A stretch of 11,652 bases of DNA from Thermoleophilia bacterium (GTDB taxonomy: Bacteria > Actinomycetota > Thermoleophilia > Gaiellales > SKUG01): NCBI GenBank assembly GCA_020438525.1, contig JAGQUL010000070.1:1-11652 (forward strand). Reading direction: 5' to 3'. Every line of letters starts with the position of its first letter. The stretch's first letter is position 1. Below the pieces are notes generated by a model that saw nothing but the letters and a program-made list of their open reading frames with translations, did no database searches and had not been told where the DNA came from. The position numbers were made by a program, and so were the translations under genes. Below, in pieces: positions 1 to 6,357 of this stretch.

Positions 1-303
1 AAGGGCCCAGCTGTGGGCGCACAGCACGTAGAAGCTGCCCATCGCGACGAGCACGAGCAGGATGGCGATGCCACCACCGGGGATCGCGAACGCGGCGATC
101 AGGCCGAACCCGAGGTGCAGCGCGGCGAGCGCGTACATCGAGATGAACATCCTGCGTCCCGGTCGGGCGAGCGCCGCGGCCGGCTGGTTCCACGTGCCGC
201 GCCTGGGTCCGACTCGCAGCGACACGCCGAGCATGGCCAGCCCGAGCAGCGCCATGCCGCCGAGCATGGCGATCACGATGATGATGTCGAACGTCGTGGT
301 CAT
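1..303 (-). CDS. Small membrane protein, unrecognised, C-terminus cut by window edge
   Basis: Reading the minus strand from an ATG at 303 gives 101 residues with no stop before the window edge, so the gene continues to the left. It begins MTTTFDIIIVIAMLGGMALL. There is one hydrophobic helix at about residues 5-29, a polar arginine-rich loop at about 30-50 (RVGPRRGTWNQP), and two more hydrophobic segments at about 53-75 and 78-97. It is therefore an integral membrane protein with at least three spans. An AGGGGAGAG stretch lies directly in front of the ATG (304-312), which supports this start although the spacing is short. The gene is divergent from the gene at 394. I do not recognise the family and assign no function. 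The third-position G/C bias matches its neighbours. Confidence that it is coding is fairly high, because hydrophobicity and ribosome site agree. Confidence 0.7.
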   Translation of the reverse strand, partial: MTTTFDIIIVIAMLGGMALLGLAMLGVSLRVGPRRGTWNQPAAALARPGRRMFISMYALAALHLGFGLIAAFAIPGGGIAILLVLVAMGSFYVLCAHSWAL

Positions 304-381
304 CTCTCCCCTGTATCGGCATTCCCGGCGCGATCGTCCAGCACACGTGGTCGAACGGCCGGATCGTGGCCGATTCCGCTG

Positions 382-387
382 TAGGAT
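382..387 (+). promoter_or_regulatory. Candidate -10 box (TAGGAT) for a leaderless transcript of the 394 gene
   Basis: TAGGAT fits the actinobacterial -10 pattern TANNNT. It ends six bases before the ATG at 394, so a start seven bases downstream of the box would fall on the A of the ATG. No clear -35 box stands 16-18 bases upstream. The AGGA inside the same hexamer could instead act as a ribosome site, so the two readings compete. Confidence 0.4.
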
Positions 388-393
388 CGCGGC

Positions 394-993
394 ATGGCCC
401 TTCCCCCGATCGATCCCACCGACATCGATGCGCTGCTGCGCCGCGTGCTCGAGCTGAGCGTCCCGCTGCATGATGCGATCGCGCCGTTCGACGAGCCGGG
501 CGCTCGCTACGAGCTGGACGGAGCGCCCGGAGTGGCGTTCTTCCAGCGCGATGCGGGCGACGTGATCGGGCACGTCTCGGGCTCCCCCAGCCCGATGCTG
601 ATGCCACCGCTCGACGAGCTGCGCCGCCGACACCTCGACCTGGTGGGTGTCGATGCCAATGTCGACAACAGCCACCTGCCACCGCTGCTGCTGCTGTGCT
701 GCTACCTGGCCGATCCCGACACGAGCAGCAAGCTGGGGCTCGACGAGATCGCCGGGCGTCGCGCCGCACGAGTGCGCGCACTCGACGAGGAAGACGGCCA
801 GCACGATCCCGACCTGCAGCCGCTCGATGCGGCGCTGCGTGCGTGGGTGCCGCTGCGGGCCGCGCACCTGCCCGAGGCCGGCGACGAGACGTGGCCCGCG
901 ATCCTCGAGCTCGTGTTCCCGACGGATCGCTACTCCAAGTACGTGCCATGGGAAGGCACCGCCGGCGAGACCGCGAAGGTCCCCGGCAGCTGA
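394..993 (+). CDS. Hypothetical soluble acidic protein, 199 residues
   Basis: An ATG at 394 opens a 199-residue frame ending in TGA at 991-993. The protein has no signal peptide and no membrane helix except a short leucine run (PPLLLLCC, about 96-103) that looks like a buried helix with two adjacent cysteines. It is rich in Asp, Glu, Leu and Arg, and helical periodicity is evident at 8-22 and 72-83. The C-terminal third has several aromatic and Pro residues (WVPL at about 151, FPTDRYSKYVPW at about 175-186) and then a short polar tail. I recognise no family and no catalytic motif. It is divergent from the membrane gene at 303 and convergent with the ABC permease. The coding call rests on length, codon bias and the clean start context. 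The function is unknown. Confidence 0.75.
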   Translation: MALPPIDPTDIDALLRRVLELSVPLHDAIAPFDEPGARYELDGAPGVAFFQRDAGDVIGHVSGSPSPMLMPPLDELRRRHLDLVGVDANVDNSHLPPLLLLCCYLADPDTSSKLGLDEIAGRRAARVRALDEEDGQHDPDLQPLDAALRAWVPLRAAHLPEAGDETWPAILELVFPTDRYSKYVPWEGTAGETAKVPGS

Positions 994-1008
994 CCTGCGT
1001 GGCAGGTC
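992..1008. terminator. Stem-loop between convergent genes, possible bidirectional terminator
   Basis: GACCTGC and GCAGGTC form a perfect 7-bp stem around a GTG loop, in the 19-bp gap between the stop at 993 and the opposing stop at 1013. The stem overlaps the first stop codon. There is no T tract on either side, so it is not a classic intrinsic terminator. Its position and symmetry suggest it could end both transcripts, as U-less hairpins are thought to do in actinobacteria. Confidence 0.45.
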
Positions 1009-1012
1009 GTCG

Positions 1013-1771
1013 TCAACCGATCGCTTCGCGTGGCTCCCAGCGGAACCGGCGCAGCGTCCACCACGTGGCGGCCGCGCCCCATGCCGCGAGCACCACGGCG
1101 CCGAGCAGAAACTGTCCGTCCTGCCCCAGCCACGCGTCGTGGATCGGGGCGAACAGGTGTGCAAGCGGCAGCAGGTCGCCGACGTGCTGCACCCAGCCGG
1201 GCAGCGAGTCGGCCTGTGCGAACAGGAACGTGAGGACGATCAGGCCGAGGTAGCTGGCGTTCACGATCGCCGGCGCGGACTCGCTGGTGGGGATGATGCT
1301 CGCGACCGCGAACCCGATCGCTGCGAACGCGAACGTGCCGAGCACCACGAACGCGACGAGCAGCAGCGGCTGCTGTGGCAGCGGCGCGTCGGTGAACGCG
1401 GTGCCCACGACGAGCGTCACGACGGTCTCGATCGCGACGACCACGAGGATCGACGAGACCTTCGCGGCAATGAACACGATCGGCGGCAGCGGCGTGGCGA
1501 GCAGCCCCTTGAGCACGCCCTGGTCGCGGTGCATCGACAGCTGCATCGCGAGCCCCTGGAACGAGGTCGAGAGGATCCCGAGCGCCACCACCACGGCCAG
1601 CGCGTCCTTGTTGCCCCCCACGGTGATGATGAGCAGCAGCACGAGCGGCGCGATGAACGTGAAGAACATCGTGCTCGCGTTGCGCCAGAAGATCCGCTGC
1701 TCGGTGCGCAGCAGCTCGAGGTACATCCCGCGAATGCTCGCGGTGGCGGCGGTGGCGGTGGCCGCGGTCAC
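1013..1771 (-). CDS. ABC-2 type transporter permease
   Basis: This is the membrane half of a small ABC exporter, 252 residues. The start chosen is the GTG at 1771, whose GTGA overlaps the ATPase stop by four bases and so indicates translational coupling. The open frame extends much further upstream, but only as antisense-like sequence within the ATPase gene. After a short Ala/Thr-rich tail there are about six hydrophobic segments, near residues 34-51, 56-73, 98-122, 135-159, 168-186 and 221-238. The stretch RDQGVLKGLLATPL at about 82-95 is the conserved cytoplasmic coupling region of ABC-2 permeases, usually written R-E-x-G-T-L/x-x-L-x-x-T-P. Length and topology match DrrB-like daunorubicin-resistance and ABC-2 families. 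The substrate cannot be read from the sequence; lipids, drugs and polymers are all exported by relatives. The partner is the ATPase immediately upstream. Confidence 0.9.
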   Translation of the reverse strand: MTAATATAATASIRGMYLELLRTEQRIFWRNASTMFFTFIAPLVLLLIITVGGNKDALAVVVALGILSTSFQGLAMQLSMHRDQGVLKGLLATPLPPIVFIAAKVSSILVVVAIETVVTLVVGTAFTDAPLPQQPLLLVAFVVLGTFAFAAIGFAVASIIPTSESAPAIVNASYLGLIVLTFLFAQADSLPGWVQHVGDLLPLAHLFAPIHDAWLGQDGQFLLGAVVLAAWGAAATWWTLRRFRWEPREAIG

Positions 1772-2712
1772 GACACGACCTCCCCGGTGAGCGCGAGGTA
1801 GGACTCCTCGAGCGTGGGGGCACGCACGTCGAGCTCCTCGAGCGACATGCCACGGTCGACCGCCCAGCTGCACAGCTGCGCGAGCGCCTCGGTGGGCTCG
1901 TCGGCATGCAGCTCGAAGCGACCCGGCTCGACCAGCCCGACGCGAACGGTCGGCGGCAGCTCGTCGGCGGTCAGCTCGTCGGGCACGCGAGCACGGATCA
2001 CGGTGCCCAGGTGCAGCTCGCGGGCGAGCGTGTCGGGCGTGCCCTCGCCGCGGATGCGTCCGGCGCCGAGCACCACCACGCGGTCTGCGAGGCGCGTGGC
2101 CTCCTCCATGTAGTGCGTCGTGAGCAGCACGCTGGTGCCCTCGGATGCAAGGCGCTCGATCACGTCCCATGCACGTCGTCGCGCCCCCGGATCGAAGCCC
2201 GTTGTGGGCTCGTCGAGCAGCACGAGCTCCGGGCGACCCACGAGCGCGACCGCCACGTCGAGGCGTCGCTGCTGCCCGCCGGACAGGCGACGCACACGCT
2301 GGTCCGCCGCGTCGACCAGGTCGACCAGGTCGAGCACCTCGTCGACCGATCGCGGGCGTGCGTGGAGCGCGTGGTGCAGCTCGAGCGTCTCGCGCACCGA
2401 CAGGTAGCGCAGGTGTCCGACCTGCTGTGAGACGAGCCCGACGCGCCTGCGCAGCCGCTGCAGCTGGGCGCGATCCGATGGATCGAGGCCGAGCACCCGG
2501 ATGCGCCCTGAGTCGGCGCGACGAAAGCCGGTGATCGTCTCGATCAGCGTGGTCTTGCCGGCGCCGTTGGGGCCCAGCAGGCCGAGCACTTCGCCGCGCC
2601 GCAGCTGCAGCGATACCCCGTCGAGCGCATGCGCTGCGGCACCGGGATACTGCTTCGCCAGGTCGCGCACGTCGAGCACGACGTCGACATCGCTGACGGT
2701 GGATTCGCTCAC
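1768..2712 (-). CDS. ABC transporter ATP-binding protein (DrrA/CcmA-like)
   Basis: The 314-residue ATPase powers the permease encoded next to it at the inner face of the membrane. All nucleotide-binding motifs are intact: Walker A GPNGAGKT (47-54), Q-loop glutamines (96-97), signature LSGGQ (143-147), Walker B LVLLDEP (163-169) with catalytic Glu168, D-loop GFDP (172-175), and switch His200 in TTH. An extension of about 90 residues after the nucleotide-binding domain (from about 225) is typical of the DrrA class of single-domain exporters and ends in LEESYLALTGE, a common terminal motif of that class. The start is a GTG at 2712. It has no Shine-Dalgarno sequence but does have a TANNNT box seven bases upstream. 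The pair forms a compact exporter operon; no substrate gene is adjacent. The family call is secure and the substrate is unknown. Confidence 0.95.
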   Translation of the reverse strand: MSESTVSDVDVVLDVRDLAKQYPGAAAHALDGVSLQLRRGEVLGLLGPNGAGKTTLIETITGFRRADSGRIRVLGLDPSDRAQLQRLRRRVGLVSQQVGHLRYLSVRETLELHHALHARPRSVDEVLDLVDLVDAADQRVRRLSGGQQRRLDVAVALVGRPELVLLDEPTTGFDPGARRRAWDVIERLASEGTSVLLTTHYMEEATRLADRVVVLGAGRIRGEGTPDTLARELHLGTVIRARVPDELTADELPPTVRVGLVEPGRFELHADEPTEALAQLCSWAVDRGMSLEELDVRAPTLEESYLALTGEVVS

Positions 2713-2719
2713 GCGCGGG

Positions 2720-2725
2720 AGGCTA
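2720..2725 (-). promoter_or_regulatory. Candidate -10 box (TAGCCT) for the ABC exporter operon, leaderless
   Basis: On the minus strand TAGCCT lies seven bases before the GTG at 2712, with no ribosome site between. This geometry puts the transcription start at or next to the start codon. No convincing -35 box is seen. A perfect 10-bp palindrome, CGTCGCGACG (2740-2749), lies just upstream near the expected -35 region and could be an operator, but such palindromes are common in GC-rich DNA. Confidence 0.4.
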
Positions 2726-2782
2726 TCAGCGCGGCAGCACGTCGCGACGCACGTTCACCGCATGAGCCGCGGAATCATCCGG

Positions 2783-3538
2783 TCACGGAAGCTTCAGCTT
2801 GAGGCCCGCGTGGATCAGGTTCGGGTTGCCGCCGATCGCGTCCTTGTTCAGCTTGTAGAGCTTCTGCCACGTCGTGCCGTGCGCGGCGGCGATCTTCGAC
2901 AGGTTGTCGCCGGACTTGACCGAGTAGGTCTCGGACTTCGCTGCGTTCTTGGTCTTCCCGGCGACGTCGTTCACCTTCGCCGCTTCGGCCGTCTTCGCTT
3001 CTTCAGCCTTCTTCGCTTCTTCGGCCTTCTTCGCTTCTTCGGCCTTCTTCGCTTCTTCGGCCTTCTTCGCCGCGTCGGCATCAGCGGCGTTCGCCGCTGC
3101 ACCACCACCCTGCGTGTCAGTGGCCGGCTGGTCGGTGGTGGCCGGATCGGGCGTCGGCGGGGCCGCGCTGGTGCTGGTCGCGGTCGGCGCATAGTGCGCG
3201 TAGACGATCTGCTGCTGCGACGCCGCTGCGTCGGAGATGTAGGGATTCTGCGGCACCGACGAGTACGGGCTGTAGAGCGATCCGAGCGCCGGGTTGGCGT
3301 ACTGCGACAGGTAGGTCTGCGGGCTCACGTACGCGGTCGGATCGAACGGCAGGCGATAGCCGGATCCGTTGAAGTAGGTGGTCGGCTGGTTGTACACGGG
3401 CTGTGCGTACGTCACCCGCGGCGCTGCAGCCGGAGCTGCGCCGTTCGTCGGAATCGCGCCGAAATTGAAGTTGCCGATCGGCGACCACGTCGAGTTCGCC
3501 TGCGCATAGAACGGTAGCGATGTTCCACCGATGATCAC
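2783..3538 (-). CDS. LysM-domain protein with Tyr/Pro/Asn/Gln-rich N-terminal half and KAEEAK linker
   Basis: The protein is 251 residues from the GTG at 3538. The chosen start has an AGGGGG ribosome site eight bases upstream. The frame also stays open to a TTG at 3679, but the codons before 3538 have weaker G/C third-position bias and that TTG is better read as a -35 box. Layout: residues 1-130 are low in charge and rich in Tyr, Pro, Asn, Gln, Ser and Ala; 131-157 are Ala/Gly/Thr-rich; 158-185 hold repeated KKAEEA hexapeptides that should form a charged helix; 204-250 form one LysM domain (TYSVKSGDNLSKIAAAHGTT, then W-Q-K-L-Y-K-L-N and NPNLIHAGLKLKLP). LysM domains bind the glycan of peptidoglycan. 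No signal peptide or membrane segment precedes the LysM and there are no cysteines, so the route to the wall is unclear. It lies downstream of envelope genes on the same strand. Confidence 0.85.
   Translation of the reverse strand: MIIGGTSLPFYAQANSTWSPIGNFNFGAIPTNGAAPAAAPRVTYAQPVYNQPTTYFNGSGYRLPFDPTAYVSPQTYLSQYANPALGSLYSPYSSVPQNPYISDAAASQQQIVYAHYAPTATSTSAAPPTPDPATTDQPATDTQGGGAAANAADADAAKKAEEAKKAEEAKKAEEAKKAEEAKTAEAAKVNDVAGKTKNAAKSETYSVKSGDNLSKIAAAHGTTWQKLYKLNKDAIGGNPNLIHAGLKLKLP
2997..3068 (-). repeat. Four tandem 18-bp repeats coding KAEEAK units
   Basis: On the plus strand the unit GCTTCTTCGGCCTTCTTC recurs four times at 2997, 3015, 3033 and 3051. Only the first copy differs, by one base (CAG for CGG). 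On the coding strand this gives four KKAEEA hexapeptides in the linker before the LysM domain. The near-identity at DNA level suggests recent expansion by slippage, so copy number may vary between strains. Confidence 0.9.
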
Positions 3539-3650
3539 GTCCGTGTCCCCCTGTGTGCGCTCTCGCGCCCCGATCGAGTGGTCCGAATCCGCGGTCGTAT
3601 TCCCCAATAGGAACCACGGAGTCTCGTTCGGGTCGTCCCTCTCCGGATCC

Positions 3651-3679
3651 AAGGTACGACGAGCTGACGAGTGTGACAA
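3651..3679 (-). promoter_or_regulatory. Candidate sigma-70-type promoter of the LysM gene
   Basis: On the minus strand TTGTCA (3679-3674) matches five of six bases of TTGACA and is followed, after exactly 17 bases, by TACCTT (3656-3651), which fits TANNNT. The predicted start near 3644 leaves a leader of about 105 nt before the GTG at 3538. Within the leader CGGAG and CTCCG can pair around a 19-base loop. The promoter explains why the reading frame to the TTG at 3679 need not be coding. Confidence 0.5.
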
Positions 3680-3683
3680 GCCC

Positions 3684-4994
3684 CTACCGGCGAGTTCTGG
3701 CAGCGACCGGGCTCCAGCGCGAGAGCATCGACCCGGTCGACAGGTAGAACGCCGTGGACGTGGCGATCGCCGTGACGTATCGACCGTCGTCGTGCCGCCA
3801 GACCGGGCGACCGTCGCGAACGCGCAGCCCCCAGCTGCGACGGGAGCTCAGGCTCGAGACGTAGAGCACGTCACCGATCACCGTGGGGCTGCCGCTCACC
3901 GAGCCACCCAGGTGCTGCTTCCACGCCTGCTTGCCCGTGCGCGCGTCGAATGCGAACACGTCGCCGGGATAGTTGGCGATGAACACGCGCCCGCCGCTCA
4001 CCGCCGGAGTCGCGTATGCGTACCCGGGCACCGACACGTGCCAGCGCGTGCGGCCGTTGCGCGCATCGAGCGCGTACACGTCGCCCCGTACCGTGGCGAA
4101 GTATGCGGTGTTGCCGGCCACTGCGATCGACGAGTAGATCCGGTCGCCGCGCACTCCGCCGAGGCCACGGCGCCAGCGCACCTTCCCGGTTCTGGCATCG
4201 AGCGCGAACACCTCGGCGGCATAGTTGCCGACGTACACCCGCCCGCCGGCGACGCTCGGGCTGTCCTTGATCTCCGCTCCGGTGCGGAACGCCCAGCGGA
4301 CCTTGCCGGTCTCCTCGTCGATCGCGTAGACGCGGCGATCCGAGGATGCGGCGTACACGAGGCCGTCCACCACGACCGGCGACGACTCCACGTGCCCGCC
4401 GGTGCGTAGTCGCCACAGTCGCCGGCCGGTCATCCGCTCGAGCGCCTGCACGTCGCCTGGCGCGTAGCTGCCGACGAACATTCGTCGGCCGTTGATCGCG
4501 GGTGTGGAGTCGTAGGTCTTCGCGGTTCGGCGCCTCCACAGCACCTCGCGGTCGTGCACGCGGATCGCGAAGGTCTCGCCGTGCTGGTTGTTCACGTAGA
4601 GCACGCCGTCGCAGTACGACGGCGGGAACTCCATCATCCCGACGCGCATCCGCCACGTCCGGCGCTTCGGGATGCCGATGTCGAGGTCGGCGGCGTCGGA
4701 CGTGCGGGCGGGCGTGCGCCCGTACGTGGGCCAGCATGGCTGCTCGAACTCGCGTGCCGGCTCGCCGCCACTGACCGATCCGGCGCGCGGCACGATCGCG
4801 GCCTGTGGCTCGTCGACTCCGTCGAGCGTCGTGTCGAGCTCGCTGCGTTCAGGCTCCGCACGCACCGCGAGCGCCGCCACGACGATCCCGCTCGCCCAAG
4901 CCACGACGAGCAGCGCTGCAACGCCACGGACGAGACGACGACGGCCTCGTCCGCTCGACTCGCCGCTGGACTGCTGCTGGGGATCGTCGGCCAT
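3684..4994 (-). CDS. Membrane-anchored PQQ-like beta-propeller protein
   Basis: The protein is 436 residues from an ATG at 4994. A short polar cytoplasmic tail (1-21, ending in GRGRRR) precedes one membrane helix (about 22-45), so the rest is outside the cell. After a linker with one Cys comes WPTYGRTPARTSD and, further on, a short EFPP motif, and then seven propeller blades. The blades follow the PQQ-repeat pattern, in which a strand such as VYAASSDRRVYAIDEETGK or VFIANYPGDVFAFDARTGK is followed by a Trp; each blade has A-x-D-x-x-T/N-G-x-x-x-W or a variant. The last blade (SWGLRVRDGRPVWRHDDG) is the most divergent. I see no dehydrogenase active-site set, so quinone binding and enzymatic activity are unlikely; a scaffold or binding role, like the outer-membrane factor BamB fold, is more plausible. 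Neighbours encode wall-binding and wall-cutting proteins. No clear ribosome site precedes the ATG. Confidence 0.88.
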   Translation of the reverse strand: MADDPQQQSSGESSGRGRRRLVRGVAALLVVAWASGIVVAALAVRAEPERSELDTTLDGVDEPQAAIVPRAGSVSGGEPAREFEQPCWPTYGRTPARTSDAADLDIGIPKRRTWRMRVGMMEFPPSYCDGVLYVNNQHGETFAIRVHDREVLWRRRTAKTYDSTPAINGRRMFVGSYAPGDVQALERMTGRRLWRLRTGGHVESSPVVVDGLVYAASSDRRVYAIDEETGKVRWAFRTGAEIKDSPSVAGGRVYVGNYAAEVFALDARTGKVRWRRGLGGVRGDRIYSSIAVAGNTAYFATVRGDVYALDARNGRTRWHVSVPGYAYATPAVSGGRVFIANYPGDVFAFDARTGKQAWKQHLGGSVSGSPTVIGDVLYVSSLSSRRSWGLRVRDGRPVWRHDDGRYVTAIATSTAFYLSTGSMLSRWSPVAARTRR

Positions 4995-5020
4995 CGACCG
5001 GGATGATGCCAGACCGGCAG

Positions 5021-5041
5021 CCTGATCGGCGCTGGATCAGG
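5021..5041 (-). terminator. Stem-loop across the NlpC/P60 stop codon
   Basis: CCTGATC (5021-5027) and GATCAGG (5035-5041) are perfect inverted repeats around a 7-nt loop. The TGA of the NlpC/P60 gene (5039-5037) lies inside the second arm, and the next gene starts 45 bases downstream of that stop. There is no T tract. It may be a weak terminator, an attenuator or an mRNA-stability element between the two genes. Confidence 0.35.
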
Positions 5042-6305
5042 GCTGACGCAGGGCTCGGCGCCCCCACGAGAAGTGGTCACCCCACCAGCCGTCGAGCGAG
5101 TTGATCGCCACGCCGCCGTTGCCGCCGCTGGAGTGGATGAACCAGCCGTTGCCCATGTACACGCCCACGTGGAAGTTCTGGTTCGGCGTGCTGGACGGGC
5201 CACTATCGCCGAAGAACACGAGGTCTGCGGGCTGCAGCTGGTCGATCGTGAGGCGATCTCGAGACGGGATCGCGCTCTGGGTGTAGGTAGTGCGCTCGTC
5301 GACGTGGTCGAGCTGGTCGGCGGGCACGCCCGAATCGTTGACGATGCGGATCGTGAAGCCCGAGCAGTCGAAGCCGCCGTGGCCCTCCGGCTGGTCGCCT
5401 TCGGTCTCCCCCGCCCACACATAGGGCTGACCGAGCTGGCGCACTCCCGTTCCGAGCACGAGCAGCTGGTTGGCACCCAGGTCGGGCAGGTCGAAGGTCT
5501 CGGCCAGTCGATGTGCCTCGTCGCGCTTCCAGGACTCGACCGATGCCGCGGCGCGGAGCATGTACGAGCCGTGCGCGACGTTGAGCGGCTCGTTCGGGCC
5601 GAGCTCGAGCTCGTCCCACGGATCGAGCACGTTGTAGCGAAGGCCCAGGGTGCGTGCGAGCGCGTGGGCCGATGCGTAGTACCAGCGCACGCCCGACGTG
5701 CCGGGCAGCTCGTCGCGCAGCGTGATCGCGAGGCGGCCGACGTCGCGCTGCATGCCGAGCGCCGCCATGACCGCGCGCGTGGCGTCGTCGGCGGTGATCG
5801 GGCTGGATCCCTCGAATGCGCCGTTGCGGGCGCTGAACCAGCCGTTCGCGACTGCTCGTGCAGCGGCCGAGCCGGCACGGGCGTCGCGGAGCGCTCGTCC
5901 GTGGCGTCGGCTGCGCATCAGCATCGCGCTGCGGTCGCCACGAACTCGCTGCAGCCGCAGCAGCGCCGCGAGGAACTGCCCGCGGGTGAGCGTCGTGCGC
6001 GGTCCGCGGCGAACGAGCGCCGGCGGCAGCACGCGCGTACGGATCGTCCATGAGCGCGACGGCGCCGACCACGTCCAGGGGCCCGTCGCGGACTTGCCGC
6101 GGGCTGCACGTCCGGTGTCGAAGCCGGCCGGGGTCGCTGCCGCGACCGCGGTGAACGCGGCAAGCGTCAGCACGATCGCCGCGATCACGGCAATGCCCAG
6201 GTGCGGTGCGATGCGCCGCAGGATGTGGGGAGCTCCCTGCACGATGGCTGGTTTCGGTCGCTTGCGAGTGCGGCTTGAGCGGCGCTCGCGGTTGTCGAAC
6301 ATCAT
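5037..6305 (-). CDS. Membrane-anchored NlpC/P60 family cell-wall peptidase
   Basis: The protein is 422 residues, predicted to cut peptide bonds in peptidoglycan stems outside the membrane. An arginine-rich start (to about 35) precedes a hydrophobic signal/anchor at about 36-57. Residues 100-260 hold three weak motifs resembling S-layer-homology ends: TLTRGQFLAALLRLQRV (about 105-121), SPITADDATRAVMAALGM (about 168-185) and EPLNVAHGSYMLRAAAS (about 239-255). The NlpC/P60 domain occupies about 280-420, with the catalytic Cys314 in GGFDCSGF, His379 in NFHVGVYMG, and a likely third polar residue, His391, in GWFIHSSGG. All three are present, so it should be active. The start is one of two consecutive ATGs (6305 or 6302). 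Neither has a ribosome site, and an inverted repeat lies directly upstream. The SLH reading is tentative and the peptidase call is firm. Confidence 0.92.
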   Translation of the reverse strand: MMFDNRERRSSRTRKRPKPAIVQGAPHILRRIAPHLGIAVIAAIVLTLAAFTAVAAATPAGFDTGRAARGKSATGPWTWSAPSRSWTIRTRVLPPALVRRGPRTTLTRGQFLAALLRLQRVRGDRSAMLMRSRRHGRALRDARAGSAAARAVANGWFSARNGAFEGSSPITADDATRAVMAALGMQRDVGRLAITLRDELPGTSGVRWYYASAHALARTLGLRYNVLDPWDELELGPNEPLNVAHGSYMLRAAASVESWKRDEAHRLAETFDLPDLGANQLLVLGTGVRQLGQPYVWAGETEGDQPEGHGGFDCSGFTIRIVNDSGVPADQLDHVDERTTYTQSAIPSRDRLTIDQLQPADLVFFGDSGPSSTPNQNFHVGVYMGNGWFIHSSGGNGGVAINSLDGWWGDHFSWGRRALRQP

Positions 6306-6306
6306 C

Positions 6307-6327
6307 GAAACGAATCGTTGACGTTTC
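6307..6327. promoter_or_regulatory. Nested inverted repeats just upstream of the NlpC/P60 start
   Basis: GAAACG (6307-6312) and CGTTTC (6322-6327) are inverted repeats around a 9-base spacer. Overlapping them, AACGA and TCGTT pair around one base (6309-6319). The block ends one base before the ATG at 6305 and takes the place of a ribosome site. It could be an operator or a translation-controlling hairpin. The 52-bp gap between the two genes shows no good promoter. Confidence 0.3.
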
Positions 6328-6357
6328 CGGACGGATCGTGGTGCCTTCGGTGCGGGG

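Noticed and set aside
1772..2170. Longer start for the ABC permease, reaching into the ATPase gene
   Set aside because: The extra 133 residues are Arg/Ala/His-rich out-of-frame translation of the ATPase gene, while the GTG at 1771 forms a typical four-base overlap with the ATPase stop.
2740..2749. Perfect palindrome CGTCGCGACG upstream of the ABC operon
   Set aside because: It is a ten-base palindrome made only of common GC-rich steps, expected by chance. It is mentioned with the promoter but not claimed as an operator.
2997..3068. Short regular repeats that could suggest a CRISPR array
   Set aside because: They are contiguous 18-bp units with no spacers and lie in frame inside the LysM gene, coding a KAEEAK linker.
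3539..3680. A c-di-AMP (ydaO-type) riboswitch in the leader of the LysM gene, as often found before wall-hydrolase genes
   Set aside because: Only scattered GACCCGAAC-like and GTCAGCT-like pieces are present and their order and pairing do not match the motif. A covariance-model search would settle it.
5073..6053. A 326-codon plus-strand frame opposite the NlpC/P60 gene
   Set aside because: It is antisense to a gene with intact catalytic motifs and shows no recognisable domain or ribosome site.
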